A DNA stretch of 64,000 nt from Rhea pennata (Eukaryota; Chordata; Aves; Rheiformes; Rheidae): the NCBI RefSeq assembly GCF_028389875.1, contig NC_084702.1:60800553-60864552 (forward strand). Direction: 5' to 3'. Position 1 is the first letter of the stretch. Each line of letters starts with the position of its first letter. Under the pieces are notes generated by a model. It did no database searches, was not told the origin of the DNA, and was given only the letters and a program-made list of their open reading frames with translations. A program made the position numbers and the translations under genes. Below are positions 1-13,566 of this stretch, piece by piece.

Positions 1-3000
1 GAAAGTTCTGATAAATTCCAGGGACTCTTCTCAATGTCCAGGCCACACTAAACAAAATAAATATTTCAATTATGACTAATCTGAAACAATGCACAATGAA
101 AATCAGGGAACTCTCGGGAGCAGTGGGAATATTTAAATTGGAAAAAAGCCTGTGGGGTTTTTTCCTATTCCTAATTACAGTTCATTGTATTAATCAGGGC
201 TGGAAACCACAAGCCCAAGGCTCTTTGTGATCAAGTTGTCATGACACTTTTCAAGGCCAAACAGGTGAAGAAGCATTTTCAGCAGCTTACTGCTTGGGTA
301 TCTTACAGGTATCCAGCATAGGGAAAAATTCTGATGATTAAGAAAAGACTCACAGCCTCAGACAGCTGATATTCTTGACTGGATAAAAGCCAACATTAAT
401 GTAATTAACAATAGACTTTTTTTTTTTTTTTTTTAAGTTCAGTTGTGTTTGAACTTCACCTAATGCTCCATCCAGCCACCTATTCATTTCAGTAGTCAAA
501 TAACCATATACAACAGAATCTGACAGTTGCTTAAAATATGCACAACTAGGTTTGAAATAGTTGTACCAATTTAAAGCAAAAGCACATGTGTTTGTGTGCA
601 AGGAAATACAGTCTGACAGCAATTTGGATCAACTACCAGAGTCAACTGAGAATTTAATAAGCTATGGGATAATTAACCAGTGTAGTTCATACTTATGTGA
701 GTATGTTGAGCTATGTGCTGTTGGCCCAAGTTTTCCCACCAGCATCTTGGTACAAGTTTGGTACATGCATATGCATCCTTGCAGCAGTCACAGCAAGTTC
801 CTGGATCTGAATGAAGACTGCAGACTGATAAGGCACCTTACAGTCCAGAACAGCTCTGCAGACAGATTTTGCAGACACTTTGCAGACACTTCCAGAAAGC
901 AGAATTTTGTATGCTGCAGTTTGTTCACATGTCGATGTTTTAGAGAGAGCTCAGCATTCCTGGAAGCAATCATTAAGTTTTTACTTCTGTTTCTCCTGTT
1001 CTTGGAGCCAGATAACCCCAGTCATATGTTCTGGTCCACCATGACTGAAACAGGTACAGCATCTGGCCAGCCTCAAGCCTGAGTGGACAGAAGGGCTTTA
1101 TGTAAGACTTCAGGACATCAGAACAATTTCACCTTGCTAGGGAATAGTAAGAATTTTGGTACTGACCAAATAAAAAAAAATTATTAATAAAGAAAAAAAA
1201 GAAGGCTTTAAAACAAAACTAAGCACACATCTGATTCATAAACTACTAAAAAAAAAAAATCACACAATTATGTAAGAAAATCATATGATAAATATGGAAA
1301 TCAACAGGGCTATCAATGTAAAATATCTTCATGAATAGATTGTCTGAATTGTCAGAAAAATAAGCACTGGAGGTTTTACCATGTGAAACATCTATTAGGT
1401 CAAAAAGATAAACCAACAAGGTAAGTATTTTATTATCTAAAAAGAAAAGCTGAAGAACTGAAAAGCCGAAAAGCATTAGCCTGCTGCAAGAATTTCCATA
1501 ACATACCCCATATTACACCTTTAAAATAAATATAAAAGATTCAATTAGTCAAATATTAATGAATAGTAATAATGTGAATTTTGGATTTTAAGATATTATT
1601 CAGCTGCTGTGAATGTGAGAGTGACCAATGCTGCCACCTCCTCTCATCCAGGTTAAGAAGCTTATGGTAGGTCTGTGCTTTAGGTAAGTAGCACAGATTA
1701 TAGAGTAAAACATGCCATGGAAAGCTTTGAGCAGATGAGTAACTGAAAAAAACTGAATAATTAAAAGAATTTCCTTTAATTTTTAACGTTGAGACAAATT
1801 TAGGAATTGGATGTGGATCAATGAGTGAACGCTCACCAAGACAAAAAAAATTACAAGCTACCAGAACTACAACACCAGGTTATTACTCCTTACCTCTGTA
1901 ATATATACTTATGTTCTAGAGAAAAAGTTTACTGTGTCGCATGCTCCTAAAACACACCACTCTTTCAAGAGCTTAATTTCAGATTCCTACAAGCAAAGCT
2001 GGCAGGAAAGAAGGATATTCAAGTAACAAATTTATTTTAACTTCTTTTTGGAAAGAGGTAGGGAAAAAAAGAATACATTCCTTTCTAATATTGCCTTACA
2101 TCTTCCACCCAAACCTGTTAAGCATTTTTTTATCCGGTAAATCTTATAATGACATAGAGTTGGCACTAATGCATGGAGTGTTTTTCCTGTTTGTACAGCA
2201 TACACTTACACACAGTTTTAGTCTCAGTAAAACCCCTAGGAGTTACTAAAATTTACATTTAGCTTTTAAATCTGATTTCCAAGATACATAACCCAGTCTA
2301 AACACTTAAATGAAAGGTCTCAAGAAGAGATGGTAGTGTTTATCTCCTCTCACCCTCCACTCCCCCCCCCCCCCAAGGTCTGAGGCAACAAGAAATCCCC
2401 TCTTAATTCTCCCCTCTGTTTCTGACCTGCACTTAACTGCTTTTCCAGTGCTAAGTAATACCAGCTGGGGCAGCTATGGATGGAAGCATTATTCACTTGC
2501 CCTGGGCTTCAGAAGCCCAAGTCTATGGTTCATTTTGCACAGGTTGTCTAGATTCCATCACCATCCCTCCAATGATGCATACACATCTAAATTCAAATGT
2601 AGCACAGGCCAAAGTTTAATTTAATGTTGTTGAGAAGAGGGAGGCAGAATTGTTTTGAAATTCTCCCTGAAAAGCAGCCTGTTGTATTAGAACAAAGCAG
2701 CTTGTTTCTATCGTTCCTTTGTTTGACAAGTTTGGGCTGGTTAGAAAGGTCATTTATGCCTCAAAGCATCAAATTAACATTTGAGGACATGAATTTTAAA
2801 AATGGCTATTTGCTTCTGCTCTCTGAATTGCTAATGCTTAAAAAAAAAAGAAAGAAAGAAAGAAAAGAAAAAGACTTGGTGAGACCCCAAAAGGAAAGAG
2901 AGCCTTTTCTTCAGGCAAACTAGGCATTGATTTTATGTCCACGTCAGCACAAGCTGACTACATCTTAATTAAACCTCCCAAATTAAGCAGGTAGCTGAAA

Positions 3001-3689
3001 TGGTGTCAAAAAATGTTTAATTACCAAAGAAATACTTTCTGGTATATCATATACAGCTTCCTCCCTCCCCTGCCCATACACCAGCCCGAATACTCCCAAT
3101 GTGAAATCCCCACTGAGAGCAGCAACTCCCTGGCATGCTTTGCACTGATTTGTAATCTTTCACACAGCACTGCTCTTGCTAGTCCAGGTTATAATAAACT
3201 AAGTCTCTACCCATAACACAAATACAATTATTTATAAGTGGCCTTTTTTTTTTAAGGAATAAACAAGCCTGTGTGCTTTTGAACTAGATAACCATAAATA
3301 TTTGGGACCAAGTTCCCTAAAGATTAGGCCCTGCACTACCCATCTCTAAAAGCACCCATGGTTTTCACCTACACTTCACAACTAGCACAGCTTAAATGAA
3401 AAACTGCATGTCAGTGAAAGCCTTACAAGCTTATAAAACATTCCCAAATAATTTTCAAAAACAATCAAGTTGAACTCATAAGTTATTCCAAACAGGTACA
3501 ATCTGAGCAAAAGCTCATACCTGCTCGTTTGTTTTCTCAAGCTCTCTGCAACCTGCTCAGCTGTGTTGCATTCACTTCCCCCCCCAGCACACAGAGACGG
3601 GAGTACAAACCACAGATAACGCTCCCTGCCCTATGCCAGCCTTGCTGGCTAAAGGGGGCTTCTAATTTTAAGCAACAAGCCCCAAATAA
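1..3689. other. Intronic AT-rich stretch, no gene seen
   Basis: Holds T18 at 417-434, C13 at 2362-2374 and an AAAG-rich purine tract at 2840-2873. A 173-codon plus frame at 561-1082 has no recognisable domain and is taken as chance. Confidence 0.7.
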
Positions 3690-3880
3690 TAGCAGCCCTC
3701 ACGCAGCTCCAGCAGCCAGCACGCGGGCGAGCGAGCGGCTGGCAAAGCCGGTGCCAACTACGTGGGGTTGTCAGAGGTGGGCGGCAGGAGGAGCCCAAGG
3801 TAGCGCGCAACGGTATCGCCCTGGGAAACCTCCTCCTCCTGCCGGATAGCGTCCCCGCAACTCGGGGGGGTTGATTTTTG
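3690..3880. promoter_or_regulatory. Small intronic CpG-rich patch
   Basis: A short GC-rich stretch with many CpGs (GCGGGCGAGCGAGCGGC, GGTAGCGCGCAACGG) in AT-rich intron. It could be an enhancer or a minor promoter. No recognised coding content. Confidence 0.45.
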
Positions 3881-6800
3881 CTGCCCCATTCCAATGGGAA
3901 GTTTGTATTTACAGAGAATGAGCCACATGCACAGTCAAAAAAAAAATTTTTTCCCCCCAAGAATTATCTAAATCTTTTTGCTGGTAAGAAGATCCTCTAT
4001 GCTCTTTAACAATCATACATATTTCAGGCTCAGCATCCAGGAAAGCTCAAATGCCTCGTATCAAACAGAATGCCTCAGTTCTAGCCAGGGCAAGATTCAA
4101 AGAAACTCAGGCGGTTCCACCATATTTTAAACAGATGCTGCTCACCTAAAAATCAACCAGATAGTATAAGCCCTGTGACACAGTAATCTGCAGCAACAAA
4201 AACATTGCCTAGATGTTGCTAGGCACTAGTTCATAGTAAATACAATTGTAAATTGCTAGTATAAAAACAGCTGTTATTTTGAAGACAGCAAAAAATGTCA
4301 GACAACAGATTCTTACACAAGGCAAGTGAAGGCAAAATTTTCATATTTCCACCTGTTTTATGGAAATTGAATTAAAAATGGAAATCTATGGAAATTAAAT
4401 TAAAAAATAATTTCCTGGGGAAATTATCTCACCGTTTTATGCCAAAAATTGGGGAGAGAGGGAGGAGGCGGGAACAGTGAGAAAAAAAATGCATAAATCT
4501 GCTTATAAAATGCTTCTTTGTCACTTTCCTGCAATTGTTATTTGTATTATTTGTTGAAACTTCAATGCACGGAAAGGAAAAAGTATTAGTACAGGGTTAC
4601 CCATAGACGTTACTTCCGAACACAGCAGAATTATTTTTATTCTTTTGATGTGTGCAGTTATCAGCATGAAAAGCCAGATACTACACTTTTACATTAATTC
4701 TGCAACCAATAGACTTGTAATAAGCACTTATTAAAACAGCAAAGTAATTCCAGCCAAGTAGGAGCAACAGATCGGAATTTATGTGAATCCTTTTCCTTAC
4801 TATTTTTAATTTTAGCTAGAACTACAGTAAACTATCCACTATAAGGAGCTGTGCAGCAACTCTGACTTCAAAGAGCATACTTTGGAATAACCTTTCAGAG
4901 AAAAAAAATCCAAGATCTCGTGAGGTTTGCCAAAAATAAACCTGTATTCTTCTGCTCTCTTCCTATGGATACTGAAGATCTCAAAGCACCAGAGAAATAC
5001 ACATGATGCTGTATCTCAGTGTACTGTGACATAAGTACCATACTGCGATGTAAGAATTCGTCAGCTAGTACAAAAGAGCCCTGTGATACATTTCAAGGAT
5101 AGAACTAGGGTACACCGTGTTTTACAGAAATTAATCATGCACATTTGAGCCATCAAAAGCCGTTAGCGACAAAGACTACTCAAAGATCTCTTCATCAAAT
5201 TGTAACGGAGCGAGATCCATTTTTCCTAATTCTGGGCCTCCTATTATGGCAGGCAAACAATGTACAAAGTATGCCAACTAGTGTTCTTTGAGATGCAAAC
5301 AAGAAAGTCAGCAATGAACTGTGCCATTTATAGTCTATAGTCTGTGAAATATTTTTAAAAAATTAATGCGAAAATGGAATAAAGCTGACATCAAAAAGTT
5401 CAAGTCAGAAAGCTACAATCAAACAAAATACTTTCTTACAGGGCCTGAAAAGACATTTTAACAATAGTTTTTAAGGCTCAACTCACTTGTCCCCTGTGGA
5501 TATAGTTATTTTATTATCAGAAGTATTAAGAGAAAATTTAAATAACTATTATGATGGTCAAGCTAGCCACACACAGTCAAGTCTACATTGCCCATAACAG
5601 CTTTCTGAGCTACATCCTGCATTTGGTGTGGGGTTCTCCAAGACAACATATAAACACTCACTCCCCCATCACTGCTGCTCTACCGAGACTCCGCAGTCCC
5701 ACAAGATCTCCTGGCACCAGCTGCAATGCCACTATGTCTCACATCCTGGTACAGAAACAATATGGGATGCGGGGCAGACGGTCTTGAAGCAAAAGTTGCC
5801 AGGTGCTGGGGAAGGAGAGATGGAAGAAGAGATGGAAAAGGAAGCGATAGGTAGTAAATGGGATGGGACAGAAAGGTTGCTTATTTGTCACCACCACCAT
5901 CACCACCCTGTGGAAAACCTATCAAGGCAAGTGATAAGCAGGAAAGATTTTCATGCTCCTCATTCAGCAACCCAGAAGGAGGGAGGAAGGAAGGAAGGGA
6001 GACAGACACTGCCTTCTTTTTTAGCCAGAGTGGCATCTCCATCCCCACACCCCAGGAAAATCAAGTAATAGCTGCAAAACAAAGCCGTTCATTTACCATG
6101 GCACATTAGAAGGCGGGGGGTGGCGGGTAACACTTGGTAAATCTCCACATTTGCCTTCTGCAAAGAAGTTCTACTGAGAATGACTAGAAATGTCTTTTGC
6201 TGCACCTAAAAACAAATGATTTTTAGCTGCCCACAATACTCAGAAAACTGGTTCTGTTGAGTATTATTCTCTTACCTAATCAAATAGCTGCCTAATTTAT
6301 TATTCCTAAATGATCCACCAGCTGCGAGGGAGAGCTCAGCTCTCCACTGTCTGGCTGCAGGGAGCTCACCAGATGGGCAGTCCCCAAAGACACACCTCGT
6401 GGGGGAAAAGAAGGGAAGAAAGAGGTGGTGTTTTAGTCAGCCTTGCTAAGGTAGTTTCTGGACAAGCTGCACCTGAGGTGGCCTTTTAGTTAAAACATCT
6501 AGAAAGCAACTGAGACAACGATGTGCCCTGTTGCAAGCTTCTGTAGTTACTAGAACTCGGACAAGGGTGCAATTTTAGTACCAGTACCCCTTTATCTAAA
6601 GTAGTCAATACAGGAAAAAAAATCAACATAAGAGTTAATACACTGTGAGGGAAAGGAAAATCATCCACTGAACATAACTAGTGCACACACATGGCCTTCA
6701 CTAGAAGTTTGATCTCTTTGCTTGTTATCTTCTGCCTGTTAACAGGGGGACAACACCTAAAATTACAAAAGGGTTGCTGCTATTTTTTTATTTCAGTTTT

Positions 6801-8980
6801 TTTAGAAGCATTCTAGTTCCTACATAATTACACCGGCATCCTACTGAATTCTTAATACGGCATCAGTACAGACAGGCAGGACCTCTACAAGACAGGACCA
6901 TCAGCTGGTCCAGCACAAAGGGAAAACAGGGTGTGACTTGGACATTAACACTGTAACACTGTGCTTCTCCTAGCCTTTCCAAAATCACAATAAATAATAT
7001 GCCACACAGGATTTCTTAGTAGAGACATTGCTGGATACATTTCCCTTCAGTTTACAGGGGAAGGGTATCTCTTTCCCACATTGCTTCTAGGTTTCTTTCT
7101 TTATGAGTCACCATGATGTGGGACATGAAGGTGCAAGTGCAAGGGGCACTGCAGCTTGCAAACCAGGCTTCAAAAACAGAGAAGTGAAACAGGAACCCTG
7201 AGGAACACTATCTACCGCAACACCAATGAAAACTAACTGCAAGACAAAGATTGCTTCTGCCACATTAATTCACAGATTTAACAAACAAACAAAAAGAACA
7301 AATGGAAAGAAATGCACACTTAGGTAGAAATTTTAGTAGAATTCACAGCCTAGAAATTCAATCCATTTTCACATATTAAATCTCTAAAAGTGAATTTCAG
7401 AAGTAGTTATGAGATGTTAAGCTTTACGTGCTGCCTATTTTTTGTGGAAACAGAACTTCAATGAGTCTCACTGCTCAAACCCATTTTCTACACAATATAC
7501 AGCAACATTTAGGTTGCTTGAAAGCTCCAAAGCCCTGTTCTGTGCTGCATTTAGCTAACTTTAGCCATTTTACAGCTGAAGAGGAAATCCCAGATTGCAC
7601 TCACTGGAATGAGAGGTGTAAAAGTAGTCTGATTCATGTAGGCAATCTAGAGGCTTCAACACAGTCAAGCTATTGTATCACTACTGCCTAGATGCCCCAG
7701 ACAAAACTGGAGGCACCACTGCGGTATGCACTGCCTCATAGCAGTCACAAAAATGCAGTAATCATCTCCAACAGACAAGACAGCAAAAGGACAGAGCAGA
7801 AAACTCACACAAGAAGCATGACTCACCTAGAGCCACAGAGCACCCCAGTGGCACAGAAGAAATTCATCTTTTCTGATTCCCAAAGCCCCACCACTGACTC
7901 GGTTATGTCTGAAATACAAACCTGAAGAGGTGTTTTCCATACTAGTATATCTGGTCTTTTTTGGCTCTGCTTAGAACTTGGCCCCAATACCATCTGACAA
8001 TGAATTTCATGGGCTAGTCCTGCCTTGCACAAACAGGTTTTTCCTTTTATTAGTTTCAAAATTTGTTATCTCCATTCTGCTGTTCTCTCATACATCTTTA
8101 TTAATATGGACAGGTAAACTTCACTGATACCACCTACATCTGCAATATCATTCACAAGACAGAAGCCAGAAGCACAGAAAGAACAGGGGATTTCCTGGTT
8201 TCTTCACATCTCCCCTTCTCCATCACAAAACTCTGTTAGTACCTCAGTTCCATTAGGTATTTACGTTTAAACTCTGACCAAAATCCTGCATTCTGTTCCA
8301 CTAATTTACAACAGGAATAAAGTGTTTGTTTTATACAAGACTTAGTGACAAATACACACTGACGGGAGATCTGTGATGAGGTACACTGCCGCAGAAGTTT
8401 TGCGGATCTATCAATGAAGACTAGAAGCAGTAAGACTGGTTACAGGAGGAAAGGTAGTCCAAAACAATAAAACTAAATAAAAAAGCCAAGGGAGCCACTT
8501 CAAAGAAGCTGCCTGGACCTGCTTAACAAGCATCCAGACAGTCTAGAAGCCTCTACAATCAACAGTTCTCCTAAAATCAAGAACAGGGACATTTAAGTAA
8601 TGTTCCATTTACTGGCATTGCCAGTAACACTGACATTGAAACGTGCCTTCTGTAACTCTCCTGTAACCTGCATATTTTCCAGATAGAAACATATTTTGTA
8701 TTCTTCTTCTCATAATATCCAAACCCATTAAATCTGTATTGAATCTGCATGACAGAGCTGAAGAGAATATAATCCAGAAGAGAATCAAATCCAAAAACAG
8801 GCTGGTTTTAGTCATTACAAACAGAAAACTTTGCACTTTTTCATCCTAGAAATATCTTTTTAAATAAGTTTTTCCTTAATTTAAAAAAGGACCTGTGACA
8901 GCACAGCGGCATCCAGGCTGCTCCAGTTCTTCTGGCTGTAATTCACACCAGACAAGTCATTTCCTTATAAAGGGCAGACA
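3881..8980. other. Intronic stretch, no gene seen
   Basis: Contains a 28-bp imperfect tandem duplication at 4359-4414 (22 of 28 bases match), a CAC-rich run at 5889-5907 and a GGAA-rich run near 5975-6000. Nothing else was recognised. Confidence 0.65.
4359..4414. repeat. Imperfect tandem duplication, 2 x 28 bp
   Basis: Both units begin TATGGAAATT followed by AATTAAAAA. They occupy 4359-4386 and 4387-4414 and differ at 6 of 28 positions by eye. Confidence 0.7.
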
Positions 8981-9560
8981 ACGCACGCACAAGCTGCTAC
9001 CTTCTGCTTCGAAATCCTTGCTGGACTGAAGACGGCCGGAGAGGCAAGCGGGAAAGGAGCCCCGGCTCCGACAGCGGAGAACGCACGCAGCCCGGGAGCC
9101 GGGCTGAAGCGCTTCCCAAGCTCCTCCAACCCTGAGGAGTCAGAGGTGGTCTTTTGCCACCCTCCTCACCTCTTCAACGGATCACCTGAGGTCCTGAGAA
9201 GGAAGTAGGAAAACACAACCCGGGCTGTTGGCGGAGGACGGGTATTACTAGCTGTTCACAGCTGCGCTGCAAACGCAGTGCTACGGCGCGAGATGAGGAG
9301 TTTTGTTGGATTTTTTTTTTTTTGGGGGGGGGGGGGGGTAGCACCAGAAAGCCAGGGAGATCTCCGCAAAGGCTCTCCCTTTGCCGCCGGAGGAGAAGGG
9401 GGCGCGGGGTCCGGGTGAGGGCCTGGCGCCCCGCAGCCACCCGCGGCGGCGGCAGCCCCTCCGGCGCTGTCAGCCCGCCTGGCCCTCGGCTGAACCGCCC
9501 GCGCCGACGTCAGCTGGCGACGGAGGCAGCATTCCTGAACAGTGCAGACAAACCCACTGG
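8981..9560. promoter_or_regulatory. Intronic CpG island
   Basis: About 0.5 kb of GC-rich DNA with dense CpG (9020-9120, 9230-9300, 9370-9530), more than 32 kb inside ZSWIM6 intron 1. It contains a CRE-like CGACGTCA at 9505-9512, a donor-like CGG|GTGAGG at 9414/9415 on plus, and a T13-G15 homopolymer at 9311-9338. Open frames here (for example 9322-9684 plus) run through the homopolymer and match no family I know. It may be an alternative or noncoding promoter. Confidence 0.6.
9311..9338. repeat. Homopolymer T13 followed by G15
   Basis: Read directly. Long G runs are prone to sequencing length errors, and the G run could form a quadruplex. Confidence 0.9.
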
Positions 9561-10080
9561 TGGGAAGCTTAGAAAGCCCTCAGCTGTAGTGAAGAAAGCA
9601 AAGGCTTGGCTGGGAGCCAGACTACTGAGCTCAGCATTTTGTAATGCACTTCCTTTTTACTTAACAGCTTGCATAATGCCTTAGCAAGTTCCACCTTTAA
9701 CCCTTTTTTTACCCCTCTTCACCTCTGAATAGGGTTTACAACTGCCGTCATCTTTACAACGCAGCCTTAGGCCAGCGGTTTCGAGAAACGCAGAAAAACA
9801 AATTGAGAGGCTGTAGTAACCAGGGGGGTTATCTGCACGTTTACTCCTCAAAAGTAAATGTCTGAAAAGAAAAAAGGGGGAACTAATCTGGAGTACCAAA
9901 AAGCACATGCAAATTAAGCAGTACCATGCACAGCCAACAGATTGCCTTGATTTCCTCCAGTTCGCGTATGTGTCGACAGACAGCAACAGCCAGGTGCAAA
10001 GACTATTTTCTGCAGCTCTGACTTTGATCGGATTTTTATATATGATGCCTACCACCCTGAATCATGAAAACGTCTCTGAT
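9561..10080. other. Intronic spacer between two CpG-rich patches
   Basis: AT-richer sequence. No gene, repeat or clear motif recognised. Confidence 0.6.
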
Positions 10081-10265
10081 CACACGGATCCACGTGGATA
10101 AACCAGCCAAACCGCGGGCGTGCTATCTGTGCTGCTACGGGGGCCCGAGGTCCGCCAGGCTCCGGGCTCTGCAGCGCAGGGCGCGCCGCGCACGCAGGGC
10201 GACGTGGGTCTCGTCACGCTGAGCCGGCAGTCTAACTTAAGACCGAAAACAAGCGGATCTGAAAC
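10081..10265. promoter_or_regulatory. Second intronic CpG-rich patch with E-box palindrome
   Basis: GC-rich with many CpGs (for example GGGCGCGCCGCGCACGCAGG). At its left edge is a perfect 12-bp palindrome, ATCCACGTGGAT (10088-10099), centred on the E-box CACGTG. Lying about 0.5 kb from the 9-kb island, it may be part of the same regulatory unit. Confidence 0.5.
10088..10099. promoter_or_regulatory. 12-bp palindromic E-box ATCCACGTGGAT
   Basis: A perfect palindrome around CACGTG, the core bound by MYC/USF/TFE-type bHLH factors. Motif match only. Confidence 0.45.
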
Positions 10266-13158
10266 TAGAGGTGGGTGTGAGGCTAAGAATAGCTGTAGTA
10301 ATAGTCTGTTACATGCACACACTACGCAAATGATTTCCAATAATCTCTACAAAGCTGAAAAAAATGAAGGAAGTTTTCTGAAGGTCATGTAACCTTGATT
10401 TCCATGTTTCATTCATACTGTCTTAATATTTTTGAGACCACATATTTCCCATTTAAAAGCCCTTAAGACAGTATAGTACAGTAAATTCCTTCCCACCACT
10501 GCAGACCCCTGAGAAGGTGGCCCCTCTACTAGATGACACTTCTCCAGTGGGGCCACAGGATTATCAGTGCTTACACGCTCCCCTGTCCAAACGCACACTG
10601 CTTGTTTCACCACTAGCACCGAGAATGACAAATATCAAAGAAAGCTTCACTACTCCTGAACCACTTTTTTCAAGAGAAGCTCTTAAGAATGAGATCTTAA
10701 GAGCTAAGACCAGTTTAACACAGCCAAGCACAAGCGTCAACCACAGCACATTCACAGATAAAGCATACTTGCAGCCTTGCCCGCTGATCACAGGACTCTA
10801 CACTAGACCTTCAAGTTAAGCTCTATTTCTCTGAATACGTGACATACAAAAGTACCCTTCCAGGGTTTGGCCTTTCGAGAACAGCTATCCAGCATAGTTT
10901 GCCTCACCCATTAAGAGGCACCAATTTTAAAACAGATTAATGATCTCCCTAGAAAATATTTGTTTCAAATTCTTTGTTTTGGACTACTAACACCAGATAA
11001 ACACCATAACTTTACAGATACTAAAAATCTGAATCAGATGATTTCTCAGCAATATCAGAGTAAACTCAGAGGTACAGTTTTAACTCAGCTAGAAAATAAA
11101 TTGTTGGCAATACACATTCACAACACAAGACACCTTGCTGCAACCATGTTAGATGACCAAAGTCCAAAGGAAAAAACATCTATGTACTTCCTGAAGAGGG
11201 GCAAACACAGTATTGGTAAAATCTCATAACATTACAAACTACTATTTTTTTTAAGCGACAAACTAAAAGTTCATAAAATGGGTGTTCAGGTCTTAATTGG
11301 AAAAATTTAAGTTCCCCAATTAAAAAAAATAATATCATTCCTCAAAACTGGACAGTGCTCAGGGATAGTTAAAGCACAATAAAAGCTTTGTCCTCTAAAA
11401 GCTTTCAATTTGAAAGAGATATTATAGAATACCATTTCAGCTTCCCAGTACCTGTGTTCCTATATTGAATGAGCAGCTAGGGCTGGGAAAAAGAAAGGAT
11501 GTCTGTTCCCCAGCGCGCTCTCCATGCTGCACTTGCAATCTGAAACATGGTTTGAAAGAAATTCCCTTTCCCAATCTCCTGTACCACCACCCTTCGGAGC
11601 ATAGAAGCTCTAGCTGTCAAGACTCCAGAGTTGAAGGTTTACAATGTTAGAAGACTGCAACATATATGCCATATATTATTTTAACTGATAGTACAAAGGA
11701 TTTCAAATATTAACAAACACCAAGCATTTCTACTTCTCCTTTCATCTAAAGTTCTATAAATCTTGCACAGATTGCATTTGTTGGCAAACTGGACAAATTG
11801 AACAGCTTACTACTACAAGCAAAAGCATTTTATCTGAATGCCTAACTGACACCAGTATTTAAATGCATGGTATGAATCAGTTCAATGCCTTCCAAGCACA
11901 AGGGCACTTATTTGAATAAAAGTCCCCCATAGCTACCATAACTGCCACAACATACATATTTTAAGGCAAGATTTTATCAGCATCTATAGCAACACAAAAA
12001 ATTCAAATGCACTAGGGAATGACTTAATACTTGCTGTGGGGGCCATAACTTTTAGTTTTCTTGACATTTACAAATTTGGTCTCTGCTTTAAACATGCCAG
12101 CTCTGTATTTATCTTGCATTTACTAGATAATTGGGTTGGAAAGGATCTGTTGCTTTATCTGATCTATTCTATCATTATAGAGCAGGATTCACAGATTTAC
12201 AAAATCATTCATCTTCCTGAAATACCCTAATGATGTCAATTCCACAAACTAACTTAAAATGCTCCACTGGGTAACTAACACTGGAGTTAAAGGGATTTCA
12301 ATTAGAGTTTCCGTTTTCCTAGTTTCAGGTTTTCTTTTGCAGCACTTGCAAACTATTAAAAATAACTCCTCTTGCATCTTCCTTCTTCCTTTTGTTCCAG
12401 TCATGCTCCTGAATCACCTTTTCTGATAAAGCACAAGTTGAGACATATTTAGTACATCTCATTTCTAGACACTTGAGAGAGTTATAAAATTCAAATTAAT
12501 AATTATTTACAGATGTAAAAGTAGAAAGATATTTTTAATTTGGATTTAACTTTGTCTTATTTAAAATACTTCCTCAAGGCTAATTCAGGCAGCATCTTTT
12601 GAAAATAATGTCATTTTGATGGTTTTGCTCTATCACCATCACAATTATCTCGGTAGTCCTCAAAAGAAAAAAAAGATCATCAGCATGAAAGCCAATCACA
12701 TTAAGTGCTATTTCTGGCTCCCCTTAGGGATTTGAGAACAGGAAAATGACTGGTCTACAGACCCTCCAATTCTAGTCGCATTTACTATTACCAAATCTGT
12801 GTTTCACTACTGGCTTACCATTTGAAAAAGCTGAACATCTCAGTATCAGCACAGGTAACTCGCACTACTGTCAAACAGTTTTCTTAAAATAATCTCAGTC
12901 TTAAATTGCTCAGAGCTTTCTATTGGCCTTTGCAATTCTCTCATTTAGGTTTTATTTGTGTCCCATTTTGGGTCTTTGGACTGTTTTTAAACTTCTGTTT
13001 TTAGCTGCAGAGAATAGTTTGAAAACTGCAAACGCATAAAGCATCACAAAAGTCAAATAACCATGGAATTTCAAAAGTATCTCTGGGATTTTTTAGTTTT
13101 TTTAAAGCCTTTTGATTTCAGAGGAAATCAGTCATGATTTTTGAACACTTTAGTTGAC

Positions 13159-13180
13159 AATTACACAATACTGTGTAATT
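13159..13180. repeat. Inverted repeat, 9-bp perfect arms, 4-bp loop
   Basis: AATTACACA (13159-13167) is followed by four bases and its exact reverse complement TGTGTAATT (13172-13180). Confidence 0.85.
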
Positions 13181-13542
13181 ATATACCTATTTAGTCTGTG
13201 AAACCACACATTTCCATGTTTGTTTTCATGCACTATTCCTCATTTTTTGCTACGCTTTTTTGCATCATATTTTAAGACTAAACTTCTCAAAGCTAGGACT
13301 GACCAGTAACATGAGTTTGTACAGTATCTAGCACAACAAACAGGATAACACCATGTGCAGTAGCATACAGGTGGGTATTGGCAGAGGCAACAGGAAAGCT
13401 CTGCAGAGGCTGTGTAAACATGCCCCGAAGAAATCCTTCCTTCAGGTCACGTAGGAGCAACTTCTCTATCAAATCAACCAAAGACAACTTTATAAACTCT
13501 AAAAAAAGCAGTTAGACATTGTAAGGTGGATGAGTATGGTAT

Positions 13543-13566
13543 AAAAAAAAAAAAAAAAAAAAAAAA
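13543..13566. repeat. A24 homopolymer
   Basis: Read directly. No upstream element was recognised that would make it the tail of a retroposed copy. Confidence 0.9.

Noticed and set aside
561..1082. 173-codon plus-strand frame
   Set aside because: No domain, no homology that I recognise, within intron. A chance frame of this size is plausible across 64 kb.
12131..12190. CR1-like GGGTTGGAAAGGATCT and ATTCTATCATT
   Set aside because: Too short and without the other landmarks in order. Not enough to call a CR1 tail.
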